Shown here piece after piece: positions 22,503 through 31,382 of a DNA stretch of 64,000 nt. A program made the position numbers and the translations under genes. The notes beneath the pieces are model-generated. The model made no database searches, was not told where the DNA came from, and was given only the letters and a program-made list of their open reading frames with translations. Location: positions 1-64,000 of the forward strand of contig NZ_JNIJ01000016.1 in assembly GCF_000701345.1 (NCBI RefSeq). The letters run 5' to 3'. Numbering within the stretch: the stretch's first letter is position 1; each line of letters opens with the position of its first letter. Source of the DNA: Bradyrhizobium sp. URHD0069 (lineage in GTDB: Bacteria > Pseudomonadota > Alphaproteobacteria > Rhizobiales > Xanthobacteraceae).

Positions 22503-22880
22503 TCAGGACCGGCGCAGGATCACGTCGATCGTCATGCGCGCCTGCGCGACCGCCTCATTGAGCTCGGTGAGCGCTTGGGCCGGATTGTCGCCGTTCTGTA
22601 TTGCAGCTTCGAGGCGGCCAGCGGCATCGGCAACGCGAAACGCGCCAATCGCGCGCGCCGAACCCTTCAGCGTGTGCGCCAGCGCGCCGGCGTCGGTGGC
22701 CAAGCTGGCAAGCGTCCCCATCAGGCTCGCCGCCTGGGCCGAAAACATCGCCAGCACCTCGCGCTCGAGGTGGACATCGCCAAGCGTCATGCGCCGGAGA
22801 TGTTCGATATCGATCGGACCGTCATCGGGAGCAAGCGGCGGCGACGGCATCCATTCAATCCGTTCGAGATGAAGCGGCAT
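22503..22880 (-). CDS. Hpt-domain phosphotransfer protein
   Basis: A stand-alone histidine phosphotransfer protein of 125 residues. The phosphoacceptor motif [14 protein letters not shown] has His69, followed by the helix [12 protein letters not shown]. The rest is the expected four-helix bundle, preceded by ~25 Pro-rich residues. The ATG at 22880 is chosen; an upstream TTG would add 19 residues. It would carry phosphate between a hybrid kinase and a response regulator; the partners are not in the window. It is divergent from the GPR-like gene, and a CtrA-type box lies between them. Confidence 0.85.
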   Translation of the reverse strand: MPLHLERIEWMPSPPLAPDDGPIDIEHLRRMTLGDVHLEREVLAMFSAQAASLMGTLASLATDAGALAHTLKGSARAIGAFRVADAAGRLEAAIQNGDNPAQALTELNEAVAQARMTIDVILRRS

Positions 22881-23065
22881 GGCTAACCCAAATCTTCCCA
22901 GTCCCACCGATCCGGGGGTAGAGTTTTGGTCAGCCAACCACGGAAATGGTTAACCGAACGTTGCGAGCCCGCCGTAAGCTCGCCTTGTTTTTGACAACAA
23001 GCCGCCCCAATTCGCGGGCCGAGCGGGAATTGAGAGGAACCGGAATACCTTGTGGCGCCGCGCTG

Positions 23066-23090
23066 TTAACGATGATTAAGATTGTATTAA
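23066..23090. promoter_or_regulatory. CtrA-type binding site between hpt and the GPR-like gene
   Basis: TTAA-GATTGTA-TTAA (23076-23090) is an exact TTAA-N7-TTAA match to the CtrA consensus, and a further TTAAC half-site stands at 23066. It lies about 184 bases upstream of the GPR-like start (23274) and about 190 from the divergent Hpt start (22880). CtrA is the cell-cycle master regulator of alphaproteobacteria; binding is inferred from sequence only. Confidence 0.6.
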
Positions 23091-23273
23091 TCGCGACCAT
23101 TTCATTCGCATCGCCAAGCCAATAGGATGTTTCCGGATGTAGCGGACAAGCCGACGCAAGCGTCGCGCTTTCGTACCGCCTGGGGCATGACACCGGCTTC
23201 GCGCTTGCGAGGGGCGTTCGCGCAAAACTCTCCCGGGGATGAGTAAAAAGTAAAACAAGGGCTCAGACTGAAC

Positions 23274-26200
23274 ATGGCGAACAATCCCAAGAAGGTCAAA
23301 GACCCCACCGAAGTCGCGCTTTCTGCCATTCAGGAAGCCCTTAACATCAGCGACGTGACAGCGGCCGAACATGCGCGGAATTCCGGTCGCAGCGATGTGA
23401 CGCCGGCAAATTCATCTTCCCCGGGTTATGACGAGAGCGTTTTCGACGCCCGGCCGGGCACCGATCGGCCGATCTTTGAGCCGATCGAGGAGCCGCGTCC
23501 GAGCCGCCGCGCCGCCAACGACGATCGGGAAACCATCGGTCAGATTCTGCAGGCCATTCAGCAGGGCCGGCCCGCGCGCAACGTCTATACGCTTGCCACG
23601 CTTTTCGCCGGTGTCTGGATTCTCGGCGCCGCCCTGCTGACGCTCAGCTTCCTCCCCTCGCTGCAGGCAGCCATTGGTCAGGGCAGCGGCGGCACGCTCG
23701 TGCTCGCAGGCTTGGCGGCATTGTTCTTTGCGCCGATATTGCTGTTTTATTTCCTGGCGAGCCTGTCCTGGCGCGGCCAGGAATTGCGCATGATCGCGCA
23801 GTCGATGGCGCAGGTTGCGATCCGCTTTTCGGAGCCTGAGAGCGCGGCAAGCGACTCGATGGTTACCGTCGGCCAGGCGATCCGCCGCGAAGTCGCGGCC
23901 ATGGGCGACGGCGTCGAGCGCGCCATCGCGCGCGCCGGCGAACTCGAAACCCTTGTCGCCAATGAAGTCTCGGCGCTCGAGCGCGCTTACAGCGATAACG
24001 AAGTGCGCATCCGCGCTTTGCTGCAGGATATCGCCCATCAGCGCGACAATCTCGTCGGCCAGGCCGAGCAGGTTCGCAGCGCCATCTCCGGCGTTCAGAT
24101 CGATCTGCGCCACGATATCGCGCTGATATCAGACGCGATCGCCTCCCGCGTTGATGAGGTAGCCAAGACCATCACCGGCGCGCTGGAAGAACGCGGCGCG
24201 CACATCACCCAGGCGCTCAGCAACGCCGGCGATAACATGATCCTCGCGCTCGGCGAGCGCGGCGGTGACCTGCTCGACCGTCTTGAGGAAGCCAGTGCCG
24301 AGACCGCGCGCGCCGTGCTCGACGCCAGCGAACGCCTCACCACCAGCCTCAACTTCAAGACCGGGCACGTCCATGACGAGTTCGTCGATCTTGCGGACCG
24401 CGTCCATGAGATGCTGAACGAGCGGCTCGACCGCATCACTAGCGAATTCGAGCTGCGCTCTTCCACCATCGTCGACGGAATTTCCGACCGGACCGAACAG
24501 GTTCATGACTCCTTGAAAAACTCCAGCGACTCCCTGTTGCTGGAGCTTGAACTGCGCGGTGGCGATCTGGTGGGCAGGATCGATGAAGCCGGCAACCGCC
24601 TGGCGGCTCAGATCCTCACCAGCGGCGACAAGGCCAATGAAGCGCTTGACGTAACCGTGAACTCGCTGGTGGCGAAGGTCGTCAGCCAGACCGAAACCGC
24701 GCACGACTCGCTCAGCCTGCAGATGAGCGCCTTCGATGAACTGGTAAAGAACCAGGGCGGCGAACTCGCGGAGAAATTCGCCCGCGACAGCGGCAGCCTG
24801 GGTGCTTTGATTACCCGCCACATCTCGGAATTCGACCGCACCGTCAAGACCTTCGGTGGCGAGATCGTCGATCGCATGGGTCAGCGCACCCAGGATATCG
24901 CCGAAACCCTGAAAACCTATGTCGACAACTTCGACACCCGCCTGGCTTCGAATAGCGGTGAAATCACCGCTTCGCTGGACCAGCGTCTCCTGCAATTCGA
25001 GACCACGCTCGGAACCAGCGTGGCCAATTTTGATACCTCGCTCGACGGCAAGATCAAATCGTTCGATGAGTCCATCGACGGCCGTCTCAAATCGCTCGAG
25101 CAGACCTTCGATACGCGCGCGAAGTCGGTAACCGAAACCATCGACGGCCACCTTGGCTCGCTGGCCACCTCGCTGACCGATGGTGCCGCGCAGGCGATCC
25201 ACTCGATCGACTCCCGCGTCACCCTGCTCGCCTCTTCGCTGACCGACGGCACCGTGCAGGCGATCGAAGCGATCGACCGGCGCATCGCCAACGTCACCGA
25301 AACCATCGATGGCCGCACCGCTCACCTGACCGACGCCATCACGGCGCGGTTTCAGGAAATTCACCAGGGCATCGAGACCCGGGTCGGCGGGGTTGCCAGC
25401 GATATCGATATCCGCGTGGCGCAGTTCGAGGACCTTTTGGGTTCGCGCGTCGAAGCCGTGGCCGGTCGCATCGAGAGCAGCGGGCGGCAGGCCAGCGAAG
25501 GTCTCATGGCACGCGCCGAGGAACTATCGCTCGGGATCAAGTCCCACGTCGAGGATGCGGAGCGCTCGCTGACCACCCTTGTGGTCAGCACCAGCGAGAC
25601 CATTCAGACCGGCGCTCGCGCCGCGCAGCAGTCGCTGCTTTCGGTTTCGTCCGACGTCGGCGCACAGCTGAAGCTGACCTCGGCGGAAGTCGAGCGCGCG
25701 CTCACCGCTGTCGGCACCGGTGCCGCGGACTCGATCGTGACCAGCGCCCGCGATGCGCAGGCCACCATGATGACAGCCTCCGGCGAAGCAGCGACCCAGA
25801 TCAAATCGCTGTCCGCCGACGTCGAGCGCACGCTCTCCGCTGCCGGTGCAGCAAGCGCGGCCTCGATTCTTTCCAGTGCGCGTGAAGTCCAGACCACGCT
25901 GGTTACCGCTTCTGCGGATGCGTCCAACCAGATCAAGGCGATCTCGACGGAGATTGAGCGTTCGCTCAGCACAGCCACCGCCAGCACCACGGACAATATC
26001 ATGTCCAGCGCCCAAAGCGCGCAGAGCGCTCTGCTGGCCGCATCGAACGAAGTCACTTCGAAGGTCAAGTCGGCCTCCACGGAAGTCGAACGGTCGGTTC
26101 TCGCTGCTAGCAACACTTTCGGCTCCACCATGACCGGCAAGACCGACGAAATCGTCAACTATGTGCAACAGCAGACGGATCGTCTGGCGCAGATGATCGA

Positions 26201-27986
26201 CGGCAAGCGCGGAACGCTGGTCGAGGCGATCAGCGCCAAGACCAACCAACTCACGGTCGACATCGACCGCGTCACGTCGGATGCCCTGAAATCGATCGAA
26301 ACCAGAGGCCAGACCTTCTCGCAATCCGTCTTGAGCAACGGTTCGGACGTTGCGCGGACGATTACGTCCGCCGGCGAGTTGGCCACAGGCGCCATGAACA
26401 GGTCGCTGAAGGACCTGGATCAGGCATCGCGAGCGGTGATCGACCAGTCGCGTCAGGTGTCGGTCGCGGCGGTGACCGAAATGCAGGAAACCAGCAAGAT
26501 CCTGCGCACCGACACGGTCGCCCTGTTCGAGCGGCTGCGTGAAGGCAATATCCTGTTGCAAGAAGTGTTGACCGGCGCCCACGATAATCTCAACTCGCTT
26601 GAACGCGCCCTGGTGAACCGCGTGGCCGACTTCGTGTCGGCCATGAACGACGTCACCTCGCGCAACGGCGTCGCCACCCAAACGCTGGAAGACCAGTTGA
26701 ACATCTTCAACGCCAAAACCGGCAAGGCGCTGGAAAATCTCGGCTCGCTTTCCAGCCAGTTCGAGACCCACGGCAAGACGCTGGTCGATGCCGCGGCCGT
26801 TGTCGAACAAAGCAACCGCAGCACCAACACCTCCCTCGCCGAACGTAAGTCAGCGCTGGAATCGCTGGTCACCACCATCGATCTGCGCACGGCAGACCTC
26901 GATCAGCGCCTGTCACGGTTCACCGGTTTGCTGGATGAATCGCTGGCGGCCGCGGAAGAGCGCGCGCGCGATATCGCTCGCATAGTGGCGGAAACGGCCG
27001 GCGCAGGTTCTGCCGCGATCAACCGGCAATTCGAGGCGGTTCGTTCAACGGCCGAAGAGGAGCGGCGGCTGACCGCCGAGGCCATGAACGAAATCTATCA
27101 GCAGAGCACGCAAGAAGCTGATGCGATGTTCAAGCAGTCGGCGGAGAAGTTCGCCGATATGGTGACGAGCATGAAGCAGATGGCTGCGGAAATGCATAAC
27201 GAGCTCGAGTCCACGCGCAACGAACTTCGCCGCGGCGTGCTGGAGATGCCGCACGAAGCCGCCGAGAGCACCGCGCAGATGCGCAAGGTGATCGTCGACC
27301 AGATCGAGGCATTGGCGGAACTGAACCGGATTGTCGCCCATCACGGTCGCGGACTGGACGTCGTGACCGCGGGCCGCTCCAACTCGCATCGCCAGGAAGA
27401 GCCGATGCTGGCCACGGCCAGCGGCAGCCGCGGTGCGCCGCGTATGCGCGACGGCGGCAGCGCGTCGACCCTGCCGCCGCCGGACTTGGGCCTGCCGGCT
27501 TCGCACCGCACCGAAGCGCCGCCGGTCAGCCCCGCGAGTTCCGATCAGGGACGCGATGGATGGCTTTCCGATCTCTTGAACCGCACCGATGCCGCCGGCG
27601 CCAATCGTGACGTCCCACGCGGCCGTCCGCCGCAACAGGCAGCCGGTGGCAATCCGCTGGAGTCGCTATCGCTCGACATCGGCCGCCTGATGGATCGCAA
27701 TCTCGCGGTCGAGATGTGGGATCGCTATCAGCGCGGCGAGAGCAAGGCCTTCTCCAAGCGGCTCTACACGCCGGCCGGCCAGAAGGCCTTCGATGAAGTC
27801 GTTCGCAAATACCGCGCCGACCGCAATTTCAAGCAGACGGTTGACCGCTACATCACCGAATTCGAGCGATTGCTCGACGAGGTTACGCGCGACGAGCGCG
27901 GACCCGCGGTGCTGCGCAGCCACCTCACCTCCGAGACGGGCCTCGTCTACACCCTGCTCGCCCATGCGGCAGGACGGCTGGGATAA
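23274..27986 (+). CDS. Giant membrane-anchored coiled-coil protein, GPR/RgsE (growth pole ring)-like
   Basis: A 1570-residue protein. Residues 1-100 are soluble and Pro/Arg rich. Two transmembrane helices follow (about 105-128 and 138-163), then the motif SWRGQELRMIAQSMAQVAIR and more than 1200 residues of nearly unbroken helix built from 11/22/44-residue apolipoprotein-like repeats, with an exact set of four 44-mers at 762-937. A Pro/Gly-rich linker (about 1360-1460) leads to a conserved ~105-residue C-terminal domain (ESLSLDIGRLMDRNLAVEMW onward). This architecture matches the growth-pole-ring protein GPR of Agrobacterium and RgsE of Sinorhizobium, which organise unipolar growth, although this one is shorter than the ~2100 residues I recall for Agrobacterium. 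Start chosen at MANNPKKVKD. It has its own terminator and a CtrA-like box upstream. Confidence 0.8.
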   Translation: MANNPKKVKDPTEVALSAIQEALNISDVTAAEHARNSGRSDVTPANSSSPGYDESVFDARPGTDRPIFEPIEEPRPSRRAANDDRETIGQILQAIQQGRPARNVYTLATLFAGVWILGAALLTLSFLPSLQAAIGQGSGGTLVLAGLAALFFAPILLFYFLASLSWRGQELRMIAQSMAQVAIRFSEPESAASDSMVTVGQAIRREVAAMGDGVERAIARAGELETLVANEVSALERAYSDNEVRIRALLQDIAHQRDNLVGQAEQVRSAISGVQIDLRHDIALISDAIASRVDEVAKTITGALEERGAHITQALSNAGDNMILALGERGGDLLDRLEEASAETARAVLDASERLTTSLNFKTGHVHDEFVDLADRVHEMLNERLDRITSEFELRSSTIVDGISDRTEQVHDSLKNSSDSLLLELELRGGDLVGRIDEAGNRLAAQILTSGDKANEALDVTVNSLVAKVVSQTETAHDSLSLQMSAFDELVKNQGGELAEKFARDSGSLGALITRHISEFDRTVKTFGGEIVDRMGQRTQDIAETLKTYVDNFDTRLASNSGEITASLDQRLLQFETTLGTSVANFDTSLDGKIKSFDESIDGRLKSLEQTFDTRAKSVTETIDGHLGSLATSLTDGAAQAIHSIDSRVTLLASSLTDGTVQAIEAIDRRIANVTETIDGRTAHLTDAITARFQEIHQGIETRVGGVASDIDIRVAQFEDLLGSRVEAVAGRIESSGRQASEGLMARAEELSLGIKSHVEDAERSLTTLVVSTSETIQTGARAAQQSLLSVSSDVGAQLKLTSAEVERALTAVGTGAADSIVTSARDAQATMMTASGEAATQIKSLSADVERTLSAAGAASAASILSSAREVQTTLVTASADASNQIKAISTEIERSLSTATASTTDNIMSSAQSAQSALLAASNEVTSKVKSASTEVERSVLAASNTFGSTMTGKTDEIVNYVQQQTDRLAQMIDGKRGTLVEAISAKTNQLTVDIDRVTSDALKSIETRGQTFSQSVLSNGSDVARTITSAGELATGAMNRSLKDLDQASRAVIDQSRQVSVAAVTEMQETSKILRTDTVALFERLREGNILLQEVLTGAHDNLNSLERALVNRVADFVSAMNDVTSRNGVATQTLEDQLNIFNAKTGKALENLGSLSSQFETHGKTLVDAAAVVEQSNRSTNTSLAERKSALESLVTTIDLRTADLDQRLSRFTGLLDESLAAAEERARDIARIVAETAGAGSAAINRQFEAVRSTAEEERRLTAEAMNEIYQQSTQEADAMFKQSAEKFADMVTSMKQMAAEMHNELESTRNELRRGVLEMPHEAAESTAQMRKVIVDQIEALAELNRIVAHHGRGLDVVTAGRSNSHRQEEPMLATASGSRGAPRMRDGGSASTLPPPDLGLPASHRTEAPPVSPASSDQGRDGWLSDLLNRTDAAGANRDVPRGRPPQQAAGGNPLESLSLDIGRLMDRNLAVEMWDRYQRGESKAFSKRLYTPAGQKAFDEVVRKYRADRNFKQTVDRYITEFERLLDEVTRDERGPAVLRSHLTSETGLVYTLLAHAAGRLG
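25557..26084 (+). repeat. Four in-frame 132-bp (44-residue) tandem repeats
   Basis: Repeats at 25557-25688, 25689-25820, 25821-25952 and 25953-26084, each encoding a unit that starts (A/V/I)ER(S/A/T)L and ends with a (T/L/I/A)S(A/T)(E/D) segment. 44 is 4 x 11, the period of apolipoprotein-type amphipathic helices. The units have diverged in sequence but not in length. Confidence 0.9.
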
Positions 27987-28010
27987 AACCTGAGCCGATC
28001 GCACAACAAG

Positions 28011-28038
28011 AAACGGAGGCAGCGATGCCTCCGTTTTT
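28011..28038 (+). terminator. Rho-independent terminator after the GPR-like gene
   Basis: 11-bp perfect stem AAACGGAGGCA/TGCCTCCGTTT (28011-28021 and 28026-28036) with a GCGA tetraloop and a T run, 25 bases after the stop codon. Confidence 0.92.
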
Positions 28039-28108
28039 GTGTTTGGGGCGGTTCGTAGCTTATCTTCGGTCGGCAACGCCGGATGACATACCGAACAGGT
28101 GAAATGTG

Positions 28109-28258
28109 ATGCGTGATCTGACACGGGAGGAGTGCTGGTACTCAGCTCAATTTATAGGTAGTTGCGCTCCCGATAGACGCCACGAAGTAATTTCGATTTT
28201 TTTTGCGCTGGGCGGAAAGCCCGAGAGCGTTGGTGACATTAAGGTCGTATACAGGTGA
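28109..28258 (+). CDS. Candidate small protein, 49 residues
   Basis: A short open frame that starts MRDLTREECWYSAQFIG and ends with VGDIKVVYR. AGGTGA stands 8 bases before the ATG at 28109. It lies between the GPR-like terminator and the convergent mlaD gene, where nothing else is coded. It has no signal peptide or membrane helix and two cysteines. I do not recognise it; it could be a chance frame. Confidence 0.35.
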   Translation: MRDLTREECWYSAQFIGSCAPDRRHEVISIFFALGGKPESVGDIKVVYR

Positions 28259-28345
28259 TCGGCACACTGAGTAGCCGGTAGGGCGGATTGGCCAAACGGC
28301 TGTGCGACTGCGAACAATACCGCTTGGCTATTGCGTCTTACGACT

Positions 28346-29215
28346 CTACTGCCGCTTCCTCTCGTTCGCCGCCGCTGCGGGCGCAGGTGCTGGCGCCGGC
28401 GTGCCGCTGTTGCCCGCGCCGAACAAAAGACGCGTCGGGTTTCGGTCGAGATTGTTCACCGCGCGGCTGATATCGCCGAGGGTGCGGCGGCCATCGACCA
28501 TCAGGGCACCCGAACGCTTGTCGAAATCTTCCGCCAGTTCGCGGATCGATTTCACCGCCTGGAACAACTCGCCGCCGTCCTTGCCGCCGGCCAGCGTGTT
28601 CAGGCCGAGCATGAGGTGGTCGGCCTTGCTCATCACGCCGTCGACTTTCAGCATGACGTTGTCGATCTTCTCGGAATTGCGCGCCAGCGAGGACGTGAAG
28701 GTCTCGAGGTTACGCAAGGAATTTTTGACCGCCTCCTGATTGTCGGCGACCACCCTGTTGATGTTCTGCAGCGTCCCTCGTATCGCCTCAGTAACGTCCT
28801 GCAGCCTGTTCGGGTCGGCGGTCAGGACGGGGATGCCATCCTCATCCAGGGGAACGCTCGGCGCGGCCTCCTCGCCGCCCTTCAGCGATATCGCAGCGAC
28901 GCCGGTGAGCCCCTGAAATTCGAGCCCGACCAGCGTGTCCTTGCGGATCGGCGCATTGTTCTCGACCAGCGCGAGTGCGACCACTCGACGTGGATTGTCG
29001 AGTTTCACGGAGATCACTTCTCCTACCCTGATACCGTTGAAATTTACGCTGCCGCCGTTACGCAGGCCCGCCGCCGGGCCCTCGAAGACGATGCGCAAAG
29101 GACCGCGCGCCTTCGTGGTGTGGAGCGACTGAAACCACATCACGAAGCCGAACGCCGCGGCAATCACCGCCAGCGTGAACGATCCGATCAGGACGAAATT
29201 CGCCCGCGTTTCCAT
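28346..29215 (-). CDS. mlaD: MCE-domain lipid-transport protein, MlaD-like
   Basis: Substrate-binding component of an ABC-type phospholipid (Mla) system. The 289-residue protein starts METRANFVLIGSF with a single N-terminal transmembrane helix (about 7-27). A single MCE domain follows (about 38-115: IVFEGPAAGLRNGGSVNFNG, then IRVGEVISVKLD), then a helical region (about 140-250) that could build the periplasmic part, and an Ala/Pro tail. The ATG at 29215 is used rather than the TTG just before it. Third gene of mlaE-mlaF-mlaD; a palindromic repeat fills the 115-bp gap after mlaF. Confidence 0.85.
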   Translation of the reverse strand: METRANFVLIGSFTLAVIAAAFGFVMWFQSLHTTKARGPLRIVFEGPAAGLRNGGSVNFNGIRVGEVISVKLDNPRRVVALALVENNAPIRKDTLVGLEFQGLTGVAAISLKGGEEAAPSVPLDEDGIPVLTADPNRLQDVTEAIRGTLQNINRVVADNQEAVKNSLRNLETFTSSLARNSEKIDNVMLKVDGVMSKADHLMLGLNTLAGGKDGGELFQAVKSIRELAEDFDKRSGALMVDGRRTLGDISRAVNNLDRNPTRLLFGAGNSGTPAPAPAPAAAANERKRQ

Positions 29216-29283
29216 CAACCCACTCCGATACCAGACTCTAATTCAGCTTCGCTGGATCAGAGCCGTCGTTTATCTTTTCGTCT

Positions 29284-29331
29284 GAGCATGATCTCTTCCG
29301 CAAAACCGGTACGCTTTTCAAGATCATGCTC
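29284..29331. repeat. Dispersed palindrome (GCATGATC family) inside the mla operon
   Basis: 11-bp perfect arms GAGCATGATCT/AGATCATGCTC at 29284-29294 and 29321-29331. The right arm shares a base with the TAG stop codon of mlaF. Closely related to the copy at 58677 (shared core TTCCG-AAAACCGG and TTTTC). Confidence 0.85.
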
Positions 29332-30101
29332 TAGCCCATGACGGCGCGGGCGCGCTTGCCGTGAAAATAGGCCCTCAACCAGGGGTGCTGCGAGGCCTGC
29401 ATGTCGGCCATCGAGCCTGCGGCAATGATCTTGCCGTTTCCCAACACAGCAATGCGGTCACAAGCGGTATAGAGGCTGTCCAGATCGTGGGTTACCATGA
29501 AAACGGTCAACCCCAAAGTACGCTGCAGGGTGCGAACCAACTCGTCAAAGTCGCCGGCGCCGATCGGATCGAGGCCCGAGGTCGGCTCATCGAGGAAGAC
29601 GAGTTCCGGATCGAGCGCAAGTGCGCGCGCCAGCGCCACGCGCTTGATCATGCCGCCTGAAAGTTCCGAGGGAAAACGGTCGGCTACTTCGGGGCGCAAT
29701 CCCACCATGCCGAGTTTGGCGACCGCAATCTCGTCGAGCAAGCGCTGCGAGACGTTGAGATATTCGCGCACCGGGAACTGGATGTTCTGCCGCACGGTGA
29801 GCGAGGAAAACAGCGCGCCCTGCTGGAACAGAATTCCCCAGCGCCGCTCGACCCCGCGGCGCGCGGCGGCATCGGCTGAATCGAGATCGATCCCAAAGAC
29901 CTCGATACGCCCGCTGATCTTCGGGACCAGTCCAATGATGGTGCGCGTCAGCACCGACTTGCCTGCGCCGGAAGGACCGACAAAGCCCAGGATTTCGCCG
30001 CGCTTCACGTCGAGATCGAGGCCGTCCAGGACCTTGGTGCTGCCGAACTGTACCGAGACGTCGCGCACGCGGATGATGGCGTTTTGGATTTCAAACGTCA
30101 T
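29331..30101 (-). CDS. mlaF: ABC transporter ATP-binding protein, MlaF-like
   Basis: A 256-residue cytoplasmic ATPase powering phospholipid transport. Walker A is GPSGAGKSV near residue 43, the Q-loop is in WGILFQQGALFSSLTV (the 'FQ-x-GALF' stretch is typical of MlaF), the signature is SELSGGMIKRVALARAL, Walker B is ELVFLDEPTSGLDP and the H-loop is MVTHDLDSL. The start at 30101 is chosen because MTFEIQNAIIRVRDVSV begins the domain and sits 2 bp after the mlaE stop codon, consistent with translational coupling. Confidence 0.9.
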   Translation of the reverse strand: MTFEIQNAIIRVRDVSVQFGSTKVLDGLDLDVKRGEILGFVGPSGAGKSVLTRTIIGLVPKISGRIEVFGIDLDSADAAARRGVERRWGILFQQGALFSSLTVRQNIQFPVREYLNVSQRLLDEIAVAKLGMVGLRPEVADRFPSELSGGMIKRVALARALALDPELVFLDEPTSGLDPIGAGDFDELVRTLQRTLGLTVFMVTHDLDSLYTACDRIAVLGNGKIIAAGSMADMQASQHPWLRAYFHGKRARAVMG

Positions 30102-30103
30102 CG

Positions 30104-31240
30104 TCACATTCCGATTGAGGCGAAAAAAATCGCAAACACGCCGTCCATGACGATAACAAAGAAGATTCCCTTCACCACTGAAGACGTCGTGTGTTGTCCG
30201 AGCGACTCGGCGCTGCCCTGCACCGCGAGTCCTTCGACGCAGGCGACGATGCCGATCACCGCCGCCATCACCGGCGCCTTGATGATGCCGACGGTGAAGT
30301 GATCGATCGAGATCGCATCGCGCAGCCGAAGCAGGAACGCGTCGGGATCGACCCCGCCGTAAAACCACGCCACCAACCCGCCGCCATACAGCGCGGCGAT
30401 GGCACCAAGAAAGGCCAGGATCGGCAGCGCGATGACCAGCGCCAGCATCCGCGGCAAAATCAAAACCTCGATCGGATCGAAACCCATGGTACGCAGCGCA
30501 TCGATCTCCTCGCGCATCTTCATCGAACCGAGTTCGGCGGTATAGGCGCTGCCGGATCGACCCGCCACCATGATCGCCACCAGCAGCACGCCGATTTCGC
30601 GCAGCACCAGGACGCCGAGCATGTCGACGACGAAAATGTCCGCACCGAACTTGCGGAAATGAAAGATACCTTGTTGGGAGATGATGCAGCCGATCAGAAA
30701 GGTGATGAGCACGACGATCGGCACCGCGCGCCAGCATACTTGCTCGAGATGATGCACGGTCGATGTCAGGCGAAAGCTACGAGGGTGAATCATCACCCGC
30801 CCGCTCGCCGCAAGGACCGCGCCGAGCATATCGATCAGTCCGACGATGGTTGCGCCGATGCCGACCATGCTGCGGCCGACCTGATCGAGCATCCCCGTAA
30901 TCGTCACCGATGTGGTGTCTAGAGCGGGCGTGGCTTTCACCCTGCGCACCTCGTCGACCAGGCTTGAATAGTCGGCCGAAAGCCCGGCGATCTTCGCCTC
31001 GACGCCGCCCTCGGTCAGACTGCGGCGAAGCCGTTCGATCAACCAGGCGCCGAAGGTGTCGAGCTTCGAGACCTGCGACACATCAATGAAGATGTTGGGC
31101 CGGCTTCCCGTCAGCTTTTCAGCGTCGTCGACAATCTGCTCAAGCAGCGGCGCAAAGCGGGCGGTCCACGGACCCGCGGCGCACAGCGCAAGTCCATTGC
31201 CCCGCGCAATCCGCTCCAATGTCGGGGCGCCGCTCACCAT
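30104..31240 (-). CDS. mlaE: MlaE-type permease with N-terminal STAS domain
   Basis: Inner-membrane permease of an Mla/MCE lipid transporter. Residues 1-100 form a STAS domain (FIDVSQVSKLDTFGAWLIERLRR), which in enteric bacteria is the separate protein MlaB. Residues ~130-378 are the MlaE permease, with VLREIGVLLVAIMVAGRSGSAYTAELGSMKMREEIDAL, the conserved cytoplasmic coupling region. Fused STAS-MlaE proteins are common in alphaproteobacteria. It heads the operon mlaE-mlaF-mlaD; no mlaC or mlaA homologue lies in the window. Confidence 0.88.
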   Translation of the reverse strand: MVSGAPTLERIARGNGLALCAAGPWTARFAPLLEQIVDDAEKLTGSRPNIFIDVSQVSKLDTFGAWLIERLRRSLTEGGVEAKIAGLSADYSSLVDEVRRVKATPALDTTSVTITGMLDQVGRSMVGIGATIVGLIDMLGAVLAASGRVMIHPRSFRLTSTVHHLEQVCWRAVPIVVLITFLIGCIISQQGIFHFRKFGADIFVVDMLGVLVLREIGVLLVAIMVAGRSGSAYTAELGSMKMREEIDALRTMGFDPIEVLILPRMLALVIALPILAFLGAIAALYGGGLVAWFYGGVDPDAFLLRLRDAISIDHFTVGIIKAPVMAAVIGIVACVEGLAVQGSAESLGQHTTSSVVKGIFFVIVMDGVFAIFFASIGM

Positions 31241-31382
31241 GCCCGCTCCTGGGCCGGTTCTCCGCTATTCCTGGAAATGGAAAGATTAAACACGCCGCGC
31301 CGCCTTGTGGAACACGCCCCTAACCAGCCATACTTGGGTGCGTCGGGCAAGCCGGGCGGTTCAAAAATTGCCAGATATTAAA

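Noticed and set aside
25524..26810. 428-codon minus-strand frame opposite the GPR-like gene
   Set aside because: Mirrors the repeat structure of the sense gene and has no ribosome-binding site or domain.
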